Assembly (NCBI RefSeq): GCF_900119915.1
Contig: NZ_LT635455.1
Location: 930,001 to 994,000 of the forward strand
Direction: 5' to 3'
Source: Olsenella timonensis
GTDB lineage: Bacteria; Actinomycetota; Coriobacteriia; Coriobacteriales; Atopobiaceae
Length of the DNA: 64,000 nucleotides
The notes below the pieces were generated by a model. It worked only from the letters and a program-made list of their open reading frames with translations. It was not told the origin of the DNA and ran no database searches. The translations under genes were made by a program, and so were the position numbers. Within the stretch, counting starts at the first letter, position 1. Every line of letters starts with the position of its first letter. This document shows, piece by piece, positions 1 through 9,013 of the stretch.

Positions 1-884
<884 letters not shown>

Positions 885-904
885 AACCAGGAGGTGCCCC
901 AAAG

Positions 905-1840
905 ATGCTGTCCGTCAAACACCTAATCGACACGACGAGCCTGACCGCCGACGACATCACGCAGATCCTCGACACGGCGCGCTCGTTCTCCGAGGTCAAC
1001 CGCCGCGCCATCAAGAAGGTCCCCGCGCTGCGCGGCCGCACGATCGTCAACCTCTTCCTCGAGCCGTCCACGCGCACCAAGAGCTCGTTCGAGCTCGCCG
1101 AGAAGCGCCTCTCGGCAGACTCGCTCTCCATGGGCGGCGCCACCAGCTCCGTCGTCAAGGGGGAGAGCCTGGCCGACACCATCGAGACCATCGACGCCAT
1201 GAACGTCGACATGTTCATCTGCCGCGCGAAGCTCGCCGGGACGCCGCAGAAGATCACCGAGCACACCGACGCCATCGTGATCAACGCCGGCGACGGCAAG
1301 CACCAGCACCCCACGCAGGCCATGCTGGACCTCTACACCATCCGCGAGAACTTCGGCCACCTCGACGGCCTCAAGGTCGCCATCGTGGGAGACCTCTCCC
1401 ACAGCCGCGTGTGCGGCAGCCTCGTCCCCGCCCTCAAGACGATGGGCGCCGACGTCACGCTCGTCGGCCCGCCCACGTTCCTGGTCGACGACCCCGACTA
1501 CTACGGCGTTCCGCAGACCTCCGACCTCGACGCCGTCATCCCGGAGATGGACGTGGTCTACATGCTCCGCGTCCAGCTCGAGCGCATGGAGGGCGCTGCG
1601 ATCCCGTCGCGCCGCGAGTACAATCGCCTCTGGGGCCTCGACATGAGCCGCGTCGCCAAGATGAGGCCCGAGGCCATCATCTGCCACCCCGGGCCCATGA
1701 ACCGCGGCATGGAGATCAACGCCGACGTGGCGGACTGCGCGCGCTCGCGCATCCTTGACCAGGTCAACGCCGGCGTCCTCACGCGCATGGCCGAGATGTA
1801 CCTGCTTCTGGGAGGAGAGAACAATGGCGTATCTGCTTAG
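905..1840 (+). CDS. pyrB: Aspartate carbamoyltransferase catalytic subunit
   Basis: This 311-residue enzyme condenses carbamoyl phosphate with aspartate to give N-carbamoylaspartate, the committed step of UMP synthesis. The carbamoyl-phosphate loop EPSTRT lies at residues 53-58 and HPTQ at 135-138, both diagnostic of the family. AGGAGGTG sits a few bases before the ATG. No pyrI regulatory subunit follows, so the enzyme is probably a simple trimer, as in many Gram-positives. Its 3' end overlaps the start of pyrC by 17 bp. No carAB gene supplying carbamoyl phosphate is present in the window. Confidence 0.97.
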   Translation: MLSVKHLIDTTSLTADDITQILDTARSFSEVNRRAIKKVPALRGRTIVNLFLEPSTRTKSSFELAEKRLSADSLSMGGATSSVVKGESLADTIETIDAMNVDMFICRAKLAGTPQKITEHTDAIVINAGDGKHQHPTQAMLDLYTIRENFGHLDGLKVAIVGDLSHSRVCGSLVPALKTMGADVTLVGPPTFLVDDPDYYGVPQTSDLDAVIPEMDVVYMLRVQLERMEGAAIPSRREYNRLWGLDMSRVAKMRPEAIICHPGPMNRGMEINADVADCARSRILDQVNAGVLTRMAEMYLLLGGENNGVSA

Positions 1841-3137
1841 AGGTGCACATGTCGTCGACCCCCAGCTGGGCCTCGACGACGTCCGTGACGTGCTCGTCGA
1901 CGGCGAGAAGATCGCGTGCGTGGGGGAGGGCCTCCAGCCGCCCGCCGACGCCGAGGTCGTCGACGCCTCCGGGAAGTACCTCGTTCCCGGCCTCGTGGAT
2001 ATGCACGTGCACTTCCGCGATCCGGGCTTCGAGTACAAGGAGACCATCGAGTCCGGTGCCCGTGCCGCGGTCCACGGCGGCTTCACCGACGTGGCGACGA
2101 TGCCCAACACCGACCCCGTGACCGACAACGGCGCCGAGGTGCGCTACCAGATCGACCGCGCTCGCCACGCCGGCTTCTGCCACGTGCGCCCCATCGGAGC
2201 GCTCACGGTGGGCGAGAAGGGCGAGACGCTCGCCGAGATCGGCGACATGGTCATGGAGGGCGCCGTCGCCTTCTCCGATGACGGCCACGGCGTCCAGAGC
2301 GCCGGCATGATGCGCACCTGCATGGAGTACGTCTCCCAGTTCGACAAGGTCGTCTCGGCGCACTGCGAGATCGAGTCGCTCACCACGCACGGCGTCATCA
2401 ACGAGGGTCGCGCATCCACGCGCCTGGGCATGTTCGGGTGGCCCGCGCTCGGGGAGGAGCTTGAGATCTACCGCGACATCGAGCTCTGCCGCATGACCGG
2501 CTGCGCCCTGCACATCGCCCACATCTCCACCGAGAAGGGCCTCGAGCTGGTGCGCGCCGCCAAGGCGGAGGGGCTTCCTGTCACCTGCGAGGTCACCCCG
2601 CACCACCTGTTCCTCTCCGAGGACGACATCACCGACGCCTACGACACGAACCTCAAGATGAACCCGCCGCTGCGCCGCGCCTCCGACGCCGAGGCGCTGC
2701 GCGCGGGAATCCTCGACGGCTCGATCGACTGCGTCGTCACCGACCATGCCCCGCACGCTCCGCACGAGAAGGACTGCGAGTGGGAGATCGCCTTCTTCGG
2801 CATCGTCGGCCTCGAGACGTCGCTGCCGCTCATGCTCACCAACCTCGTGCTCCCCGGTACGATGAGCTGGTCGCGCCTCGTCGAGGTCATGGCCGTGAAC
2901 CCGCGCCGCTGCCTGCGGCTCCCGGAGGTCCGCATCGAGGCCGGCTCCACCGCGGACCTCACCCTGATCGATCCGGCCGCCCAGGTCACGGTTACCGAGG
3001 ACTGGCTCCAGAGCCGCTCCAAGAACTCCGCCTGGCTGGGTCAGACCCTGACGGGCTGCGCCACCGACGTCTTCGTCGCCGGGCGCCGCACGCTCACCGA
3101 GGGCGTCCCCACCCCGGTCAGGAGGGGCTTCAGATGA
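1824..3137 (+). CDS. pyrC: Dihydroorotase
   Basis: This 437-residue amidohydrolase cyclises carbamoylaspartate to dihydroorotate. It is a type I (long) dihydroorotase: the metal-binding HVHFRDPG motif begins at residue 61, and the catalytic aspartate is in TDHAPH (Asp about 307). The ATG at 1824 is preceded by GGAGGAGAG located inside the end of pyrB, giving a 17-bp overlap. The reading frame is open further upstream, but that extension does not resemble the family. The stop codon overlaps the pyrK start in ATGA. Confidence 0.96.
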   Translation: MAYLLRGAHVVDPQLGLDDVRDVLVDGEKIACVGEGLQPPADAEVVDASGKYLVPGLVDMHVHFRDPGFEYKETIESGARAAVHGGFTDVATMPNTDPVTDNGAEVRYQIDRARHAGFCHVRPIGALTVGEKGETLAEIGDMVMEGAVAFSDDGHGVQSAGMMRTCMEYVSQFDKVVSAHCEIESLTTHGVINEGRASTRLGMFGWPALGEELEIYRDIELCRMTGCALHIAHISTEKGLELVRAAKAEGLPVTCEVTPHHLFLSEDDITDAYDTNLKMNPPLRRASDAEALRAGILDGSIDCVVTDHAPHAPHEKDCEWEIAFFGIVGLETSLPLMLTNLVLPGTMSWSRLVEVMAVNPRRCLRLPEVRIEAGSTADLTLIDPAAQVTVTEDWLQSRSKNSAWLGQTLTGCATDVFVAGRRTLTEGVPTPVRRGFR

Positions 3138-3925
3138 GTGCGGGCGGGCTGGGCGTCCACGAGTTCACGGTCGTGTCCAACGAGTCGGTCGCCGACGGGC
3201 TCATGAGGATCGTCATGTCGTCGCCCGAGCTGGCCGGCTCGCTTCTCGCCGGCCAGTTCGTGAACGTCGCCGTGCCCGGCGACGCGAGCCAGATCCTGCG
3301 CATACCCCTGTCCTTCTCGCACTCCGACGCGCGGGCGGGAACCGTCGAGATCGTCTATGCCGTCGTCGGCGACGGCACGCGCCGCCTCGCGGCGATGGCG
3401 CCGGGGGACCGCTCCACCGCCGTCGGGCCCTGCGGCAGCCCCTGGCCCTCCCTGCCGGCCGCGCGGCGCGCCTGCGTCGTCGCCGGCGGCGTGGGCGTGA
3501 CGCCGATCGTCGCCTGCGCCCGCATGCTCGCCGGCGCGGGCGTGGCCTTCGACGCCGTCGTGGGCGCGCAGACCGCAGGCAGGCTCTGGGGCGCTGACGT
3601 GCTCGAGGGGCTCGGCGCCGGCACCGTGGCCGTCACCACCGACGACGGGTCGGCGGGCCGCGCCGGATTCACCACCGACGCCCTCTCCGACCTGCTCGCC
3701 GAGCATGCCTACGACGTCATCTACACCTGTGGGCCCGAGGTCATGATGGCCGGCGTGGCCCGCCTCGCCCGCGAGGCGGGCGTCCCGTGCCGCGTCTCCA
3801 TGGAGCGCATGATGTGCTGCGGCTTCGGTGCCTGTGGGACCTGCAACGTCGCGATGGCAGACGGCACCTACAGGTCCTGCTGCAAGGACGGGCCCGTCTT
3901 CGACGCCGAGGAGGTGGCGTGGTGA
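3134..3925 (+). CDS. pyrK: Dihydroorotate dehydrogenase electron-transfer subunit
   Basis: This 263-residue iron-sulfur flavoprotein passes electrons from PyrD to NAD+ in class 1B dihydroorotate dehydrogenase. It has an N-terminal ferredoxin-reductase FAD domain and a central NAD-binding region (VVAGGVGVTPIVACA). A C-terminal [2Fe-2S] cysteine cluster is visible as C229-x4-C234-x2-C237, with a CC pair near 249-250. The ATG overlaps the pyrC stop (ATGA). A GAGG stretch (3121-3126) serves as ribosome-binding site. Partnership with the adjacent pyrD is expected, since class 1B enzymes are PyrD2-PyrK2 heterotetramers. Confidence 0.93.
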   Translation: MSAGGLGVHEFTVVSNESVADGLMRIVMSSPELAGSLLAGQFVNVAVPGDASQILRIPLSFSHSDARAGTVEIVYAVVGDGTRRLAAMAPGDRSTAVGPCGSPWPSLPAARRACVVAGGVGVTPIVACARMLAGAGVAFDAVVGAQTAGRLWGADVLEGLGAGTVAVTTDDGSAGRAGFTTDALSDLLAEHAYDVIYTCGPEVMMAGVARLAREAGVPCRVSMERMMCCGFGACGTCNVAMADGTYRSCCKDGPVFDAEEVAW

Positions 3926-4854
3926 TGGCCGTGAGGAGCGTGGCGATGGCCGTCGACCTCGGTGGCGTGCGCATGAGCAACCCCGTGTGCACGGCCTCGG
4001 GCACCTTTGCCTTCGGCTCGGTCTTCGAGGACTTCTTCGACGTGTCCCGCCTCGGTGCGATCACGCTCAAGGGATGCTCCGCCGAGCCGTGGGACGGCAA
4101 CCCCGCGCCTCGGATGTGCGAGGTCCCCAGCGGCATGATGAACACCGTCGGGCTGGCCAACCCGGGCGTCCGCGGCATGGTCGAGCAGTACGGCGCGTAT
4201 CTCGCCGACCTGGAGCGGCGCGGCTGCCGCGTCATCGTCCAGGCCGCCGGCCACTCGGTCGAGGAGTACGTGGCCGCCGTGGAACTCATAGAGGAGCTCT
4301 GCCCGTGGGCGAGCGGCGTCGAGCTGAACATCTCCTGCCCCAACATCGCCCGTGGCGGCGCGCTGGTGGGCGGCACGCCCGAGAGCGCGGCGGAGGTCGT
4401 GCGCGCGGTGCGCCCGCGCGTGAGCCGACCGCTGCTCGTGAAGATGGCGCCGGTGCGCGTGCCGGAGGTCGCCCGCGCCTGCGAGGCGGAGGGCGCCGAC
4501 GCCCTCTCGCTGATCAACACCGTCAACGGCATGTCCATCGACGTGCGCACGCGCAGGAGCCGCCTCTCAAAGCCCACCGGCGGCGTCTCGGGCCCGGCTA
4601 TCCACGCGATCGCCGTGCGGATGGTCTGGGAGGCCGCCCAGGCGGTCGGAATCCCCATCAACGGCATGGGCGGCGTGGCCAGCTGGAGGGACGCCGCCGA
4701 GATGATCCTCGCCGGCGCGACCGCCGTCACGGTCGGGACGGCCAGCTTCTATGACCCGACCTGCGCGTCCGACGTCGTGGACGGCCTCGCCTCCTGGGCG
4801 GCCGAGCAGGGCGTCTCTGACATCAACGAGTTGATTGGAGCCTTCGAATGCTAA
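3925..4854 (+). CDS. pyrD: Dihydroorotate dehydrogenase class 1B, catalytic subunit
   Basis: This 309-residue FMN protein oxidises dihydroorotate to orotate. The NISCPN motif at residues 135-140 holds the cysteine (C138) that acts as catalytic base in class 1 enzymes. The phosphate-binding GMGGV and GATAVTVGTA segments are present. The ATG at 3925 shares one base with the pyrK stop (TGATG); two in-frame GTG codons just upstream (3919, 3922) are less likely. Membership of class 1B rather than 1A or 2 follows from the adjacent pyrK. It overlaps pyrF by 7 bp. Confidence 0.95.
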   Translation: MAVRSVAMAVDLGGVRMSNPVCTASGTFAFGSVFEDFFDVSRLGAITLKGCSAEPWDGNPAPRMCEVPSGMMNTVGLANPGVRGMVEQYGAYLADLERRGCRVIVQAAGHSVEEYVAAVELIEELCPWASGVELNISCPNIARGGALVGGTPESAAEVVRAVRPRVSRPLLVKMAPVRVPEVARACEAEGADALSLINTVNGMSIDVRTRRSRLSKPTGGVSGPAIHAIAVRMVWEAAQAVGIPINGMGGVASWRDAAEMILAGATAVTVGTASFYDPTCASDVVDGLASWAAEQGVSDINELIGAFEC

Positions 4855-5570
4855 CGTACGAACAGGCGAGCGACAAGGTCATCGTCGCCCTGGACTGCTC
4901 CCGCGAGCGGGCCTTCGAGCTCGCGGACATGCTCGCGGGCAAGGCCACGTGGGTCAAGGTGGGCATGACGCTCTTCTACGCGGAGGGTCCCGCCATCGTG
5001 GACGCCATGCGCGAGCGCGGCCTGCGCGTGTTCCTCGACCTCAAGGTCCACGACATCCCGTTCCAGGTGCAGGGCGCGGTGCGCGCGGCCTCCCTCACGG
5101 GTGCCGACATCCTCTCGATTCACGGCCTCGGCGGCTCCGCCATGATCGCCGCCGCCCGCGCGGGCGCCGAGGAGGCGGCCGAACAGCGCGGGGGCGACCG
5201 CACGCGGCTCGTGGCCATCTCCGTGCTCACGAGCATGGACCAGGACGCGCTTGCCGAGGTGGGCGTCGCGGCGCCCGTCGCCGAGGAGGTCGGGCGCCTG
5301 GCGTCGCTCGCCTACGGCGCCGGCTCCGACGGAATCGTCTGCTCCCCGCAGGAGGCTCGTCAGATGCGCGAGCTCCTCGGTCCGGACGCACTGATCGTCA
5401 CGCCGGGCGTCCGTCCCGCCGGCGCTGACGCCGGCGACCAGAAGCGTGTCGCCACCCCGGCCGCAGCCGTCGCCGCCGGCGCCTCTAAGCTGGTCATCGG
5501 CCGTCCCATCACGGGCGCGGACGACCCGGCTGCCGCGCTCGACGCCATCTGCGCCGAGCTCATGGCGTGA
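4848..5570 (+). CDS. pyrF: Orotidine 5'-phosphate decarboxylase
   Basis: This 240-residue TIM-barrel enzyme decarboxylates OMP to UMP, the last step of the pathway. The catalytic DxKxxD array is D64-K66-D69 within FLDLKVHDI. The C-terminal phosphate-binding region reads TPGVRP and later VIGRPI. It is the last gene of the operon; pyrE (orotate phosphoribosyltransferase) is not in the window and must lie elsewhere. No convincing intrinsic terminator follows before mihF. Confidence 0.96.
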   Translation: MLTYEQASDKVIVALDCSRERAFELADMLAGKATWVKVGMTLFYAEGPAIVDAMRERGLRVFLDLKVHDIPFQVQGAVRAASLTGADILSIHGLGGSAMIAAARAGAEEAAEQRGGDRTRLVAISVLTSMDQDALAEVGVAAPVAEEVGRLASLAYGAGSDGIVCSPQEARQMRELLGPDALIVTPGVRPAGADAGDQKRVATPAAAVAAGASKLVIGRPITGADDPAAALDAICAELMA

Positions 5571-5736
5571 CGTCGGCCCGTCTAGCTGCGCTCTTTTGTG
5601 AAGGAATGCTTCCGACCTGCACCTTTGGTGAAGAGGTATTGCAAAACCGCCGCTCAACGGGCAAACTAGGTTATCGAGTCCCCCGGGGGCGGTTCGCCCC
5701 TTGGCTCATTGGAACTAACGATGTTTGGAGGAACAC

Positions 5737-6045
5737 ATGGCTCTACCCCAGCTTACCGACGAGCAGCGCAAGGCCGCCCTCGAGAAGGCCGCCAAGGCCC
5801 GTCACGAGCGTGCCGAGCTGCGCGAGAAGATCAAGAGCGGCAAGGTCTCGCTTGAGTCCGTCCTCGAGTCCGACGACCCCATCGCCAGCCGCATGAAGGT
5901 CTCCACCCTCATCGAGTCCCTTCCCGGCTACGGCAAGGCCAAGGCCGCCAAGATCATGGACGAGCTGGGCATCTCCGCCTCCCGTCGCGTCAAGGGCCTG
6001 GGCGCCCGCCAGCGCGAGCAGCTCGTCGAGGCCCTCACCAAGTAG
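5737..6045 (+). CDS. mihF: Integration host factor, actinobacterial (mIHF) type
   Basis: This 102-residue basic, helical DNA-binding protein matches the mycobacterial IHF family. It has a long charged N-terminal helix (KAAKARHERAELREKIKSG) and a helix-two-turn-helix segment around GYGKAKAAKIMDELGI. mIHF bends DNA and organises the nucleoid. GGAGG ends 6 bp before the ATG at 5737; an in-frame TTG at 5725 would bypass this site and is rejected. The order pyrF, mihF, gmk, rpoZ is conserved in Actinobacteria. A GC-rich hairpin (GGGGCG/CGCCCC, 5686-5700) lies in its leader. Confidence 0.9.
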   Translation: MALPQLTDEQRKAALEKAAKARHERAELREKIKSGKVSLESVLESDDPIASRMKVSTLIESLPGYGKAKAAKIMDELGISASRRVKGLGARQREQLVEALTK

Positions 6046-6047
6046 AG

Positions 6048-6653
6048 TTGGCCAGAAGAGCGCGAGCCTTCGTAGTCTCCGGACCGTCAGGCGTGGGCAA
6101 GGGCACGCTCGTCGCGCTGCTGCGCGACCGTGTCTCCTGCCTGGGCCTGACGGTCTCTGCGACGACGAGGGAGCCGCGGGACGGCGAGAGGGACGGCGTC
6201 TCCTACCACTTCATGGATGACGCGGAGTTCGACCGCCGTCTCGCCGCTGGCGAGTTCCTCGAGTGGGCGTGGGTGCACGCCCATCGCTACGGGACGCTCA
6301 AGAGCGAGGTCGAGCGCGTCCTCGCGGGCGGGGAGTCCGTCGTCCTGGAGATTGACGTCCAGGGCGGTCTCGCCGTCCGCGCCGCCATGCCCGACGCGGT
6401 CCTCGTCTTCATCGAGCCGCCCAGCATGGACGAGCTCGAGCGCAGGCTGCGGGGCCGCGGCACCGAGGACGAGGAGCAGGTGGCCCTCCGCCTCGCGAAC
6501 GCCCGCTCCGAGATGGCCCGCGCGCCCGAGTATGACGTGCGCATCGTCAACGATGACCTCGATCGCGCCTGTCGCGAGCTGCAAGAAGTGATACACACGT
6601 ACGAGATGGACGGAGGTCCCTCACAAGATGTCCGTGATCAAGCCCGAGATTGA
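6048..6653 (+). CDS. gmk: Guanylate kinase
   Basis: This 201-residue kinase converts GMP to GDP using ATP. The P-loop GPSGVGKGT occupies residues 12-20, and the GMP-binding segment VSATTREPRDGE follows. The start is a TTG two bases after the mihF stop; no in-frame ATG or GTG precedes it and the P-loop spacing is normal. Expression is therefore probably by translational coupling to mihF. The 3' end overlaps rpoZ by 26 bp, whose ribosome-binding site GGAGGTCC lies inside gmk. Confidence 0.94.
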   Translation: MARRARAFVVSGPSGVGKGTLVALLRDRVSCLGLTVSATTREPRDGERDGVSYHFMDDAEFDRRLAAGEFLEWAWVHAHRYGTLKSEVERVLAGGESVVLEIDVQGGLAVRAAMPDAVLVFIEPPSMDELERRLRGRGTEDEEQVALRLANARSEMARAPEYDVRIVNDDLDRACRELQEVIHTYEMDGGPSQDVRDQARD

Positions 6654-6912
6654 CACCCTGCTCGACAAGACTGAGCACAACCCGTTCCTGCTCTGCTCGA
6701 TCGCCTCGAAGCGAGCCTGTGACATCAACAACATGGTCCGCGGCCAGCACCTGCGCGTGACGGCGATCCAGGACTTCGACGACATCACCACCGTCGTCTC
6801 CGGCAAGGACCCGGTCTCGGTCGCGATGCAGGAGATCGAGGAGGGCACCCTCGGCTTCGTCAAGGAGGACTTCGACGAGGACATCAGGGGCGCCAACGCC
6901 ATCTCCCTGTAG
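6628..6912 (+). CDS. rpoZ: RNA polymerase omega subunit
   Basis: This 94-residue protein aids assembly of the beta-prime subunit into RNA polymerase. The N-terminal part (IDTLLDKTEHNPFLLCSIASKRACDINNM) fits the omega family, where a conserved R-A-x-x-I helix is typical. Location directly after gmk, with overlap, is the usual arrangement in both Actinobacteria and Proteobacteria. GGAGGTCC 10 bp upstream supports the ATG at 6628. Confidence 0.92.
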   Translation: MSVIKPEIDTLLDKTEHNPFLLCSIASKRACDINNMVRGQHLRVTAIQDFDDITTVVSGKDPVSVAMQEIEEGTLGFVKEDFDEDIRGANAISL

Positions 6913-6920
6913 GTCGCTGC

Positions 6921-8168
6921 ATGACCGAGAGACTCTGCCTCGTCCACTACCACGAGATCGGCCTCAAGGGGAAGAACCGCTCGACCTTTGAGAATCAGCT
7001 CGTCACCAACCTCCACCGTGCGCTGCGCGACTTTCCGGTGGCCGACATCTCCCGCATATCCGGCTACGTCGTCGTCGAGACGCAGGACAGGCTTGCCAGC
7101 GAGCAGCTCGCCGCCGCCATCAGGCGCGTCCCCGGCGTCGCCCGCGTCTCGCTCGCGTACAAGTGCGGCCTCGACGAGGGCGAGTACTGCGCCGCCGCCG
7201 TTCGGGCCCTCGGCGAGACGGGCGGCTTCGCGAGCTTCAAGGTGCACGCCCGGCGCTCTTCCACGACCTATCCCGTCCACACGCTCGAGATGAACAAGAT
7301 CGTGGGGTCGGCGCTCTGCGCGGCGTTCCCCGACAAGAAGGTGGACGTGCACACCCCCGACGTCACGGTCGTCGTCCACGTCGTCCAGGGCTCGACCTAC
7401 GTCTACGCGGCGTCGGCCCCCGGCGTGGGCGGGCTGCCCGTGGGCACGGCCGGCAAGGTCGTGACGCTGCTCTCGAGCGGCTTCGACTCCCCGGTCTCGA
7501 CCTGGATGGTGGGCCGCCGCGGCGCGATCTGCGTTCCCGTGCACTTCTCGGGCCGCCCCATGACCGCCGACACGAGCGAGTGGCTCTGCCAGGACATCGT
7601 CGAGGCGCTCGCGCCCTCGGGCACGATCGGGCGCCTCTACGTCGTCCCGTTCGGCGAGCGCCAGCGCGAGATATCGCTCGCCGTGCCCCAGGGGCTGCGC
7701 ATCATCATGTACCGGCGCGTCATGCTGCAGGTCGCCGAGCGCATAGCGCGCCTTGAGGGGGCCAAGGCGCTCGTGACCGGCGAGTCGCTCGGACAGGTGG
7801 CCTCCCAGACGCTCGAGAACATCGCCGCCGTGAACGAGGCGGTCACGATGCCCGTCCTGCGTCCGCTCATCGGGTCAGACAAGCAGGAGATCATCGCGCG
7901 TGCCCATGAGATCGGCACCTATGACATCTCCTGCCAGACGGCACCCGACTGCTGCACCCTCTTCATGCCCCGCCGCCCCGAGACGCACGCCCGCATGGAC
8001 GCGGTGCTCGAGGCATGGGAGAGCTTCGACCACGAGGCCATGGTGAGCGACCTGGTGGCGAGCGTCGAATGGAGGGACTTCCCGCAGTGCCCGTCCTATC
8101 ACGCGCCACGGGGCGCCCTCAGGGAGCACCACCGCGAGCTCGCGCCCGCGACCGCCGGCGAGCGGTAG
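6921..8168 (+). CDS. thiI: tRNA 4-thiouridine synthase ThiI
   Basis: This 415-residue enzyme makes 4-thiouridine at tRNA position 8 and can feed sulfur to thiazole synthesis. It carries an N-terminal ferredoxin-like/THUMP region (residues about 1-165) and a PP-loop pyrophosphatase domain with SSGFDS at 185-190, where SGGxDS is more usual. PDCCT at 342-346 holds the cysteine that accepts persulfide. There is no C-terminal rhodanese domain, so sulfur must come from another carrier, as in the short ThiI of Bacillus. It starts 8 bp after rpoZ and ends before a strong terminator. Confidence 0.92.
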   Translation: MTERLCLVHYHEIGLKGKNRSTFENQLVTNLHRALRDFPVADISRISGYVVVETQDRLASEQLAAAIRRVPGVARVSLAYKCGLDEGEYCAAAVRALGETGGFASFKVHARRSSTTYPVHTLEMNKIVGSALCAAFPDKKVDVHTPDVTVVVHVVQGSTYVYAASAPGVGGLPVGTAGKVVTLLSSGFDSPVSTWMVGRRGAICVPVHFSGRPMTADTSEWLCQDIVEALAPSGTIGRLYVVPFGERQREISLAVPQGLRIIMYRRVMLQVAERIARLEGAKALVTGESLGQVASQTLENIAAVNEAVTMPVLRPLIGSDKQEIIARAHEIGTYDISCQTAPDCCTLFMPRRPETHARMDAVLEAWESFDHEAMVSDLVASVEWRDFPQCPSYHAPRGALREHHRELAPATAGER

Positions 8169-8215
8169 TCCCCGCACCGGTCGGCGGGAGCCGACCATCC
8201 CACAGACCGTCTTCG

Positions 8216-8249
8216 AACGCCCTCGACATCGAGGGCGTTTCTCGTCTCT
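8216..8249 (+). terminator. Intrinsic terminator after thiI
   Basis: A perfect 11-bp stem AACGCCCTCGA (8216-8226) / TCGAGGGCGTT (8229-8239) with a minimal CA loop is followed by the T-rich TTCTCGTCT. It closes the mihF-gmk-rpoZ-thiI unit. Confidence 0.8.
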
Positions 8250-8350
8250 GGAAAGCCTGCCGACAGCGTGCGTCAGATTCGTGGCGGACTTTCTCGAGAC
8301 GGGGCGCGACGGAGCCGGAGCGGCCGCATACTCGAGTGGGGGGTGGTCGC

Positions 8351-9013
8351 ATGGCGCAGGTGCGAGACGGTGCCGGCAGACGGGCGAGAAGGACGATGCG
8401 AAGGCTCGGCCTTGTCGGGTGGGGTGCCGCCGCACTCGCCGTCGCGGTCGTGGCGGCGCTCGCCGTCGTGCTCGGGCCGATGCTCGGAGGGGGCGGGACG
8501 ACCATCGAGCGCATGGAGCCCGCGGCCGCGGAGGGGAGCGCGACGACGACCTCCCAGCCCGGCGAGGAGGGGGATGATGAGGGCGCCCCCGGCACGGTCG
8601 TCGTTCACGTCGACGGAGCGGTCGCGGCCCCCGGGGTCTACGAGCTCGTGGCCGGGGCGCGCGCGTCAGACGCCGTCGAGGCGGCGGGCGGCCTCACCGC
8701 CGAGGCCGACACGACGGGCATCAACCTCGCGGCGCCGGTGGCGGACGGCGAGAAGGTCCAGGTGCCCGTCAGGGGCGAGGCCGCGACGGCGGGGGACGGG
8801 GGCGCTCAGGAGCCGGGGACCGGCCTCGTCAACCTCAACACCGCGGACGTAGGCGAGCTCGACGAGCTGCCGGGCGTCGGCGAGGCGACGGCGCGCGCCA
8901 TCGTCGAGGACCGCGAGGCGAACGGCCCCTTCTCGACGCCCGAGGACCTCATGCGCGTCTCGGGGATCGGCGAGAAGAAGTTCGCCCGCCTCGAGGGGAT
9001 GGTCTGTGTCTAG
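8351..9013 (+). CDS. comEA: Competence protein ComEA (DNA receptor)
   Basis: This 220-residue membrane-anchored protein binds incoming double-stranded DNA during natural transformation. A positively charged N-terminus and one transmembrane segment (about residues 18-42) precede a low-complexity linker. An SLBB domain follows (VVHVDGAVAAPGVYEL...), then a tandem helix-hairpin-helix domain at the C-terminus (LNTADVGELDELPGVGEATA). The ATG at 8351 is chosen because a G-rich ribosome-binding stretch precedes it and the membrane segment then lies correctly. The open frame reaches far upstream through the thiI terminator and is not coding there. It overlaps comEC by 8 bp. Confidence 0.9.
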   Translation: MAQVRDGAGRRARRTMRRLGLVGWGAAALAVAVVAALAVVLGPMLGGGGTTIERMEPAAAEGSATTTSQPGEEGDDEGAPGTVVVHVDGAVAAPGVYELVAGARASDAVEAAGGLTAEADTTGINLAAPVADGEKVQVPVRGEAATAGDGGAQEPGTGLVNLNTADVGELDELPGVGEATARAIVEDREANGPFSTPEDLMRVSGIGEKKFARLEGMVCV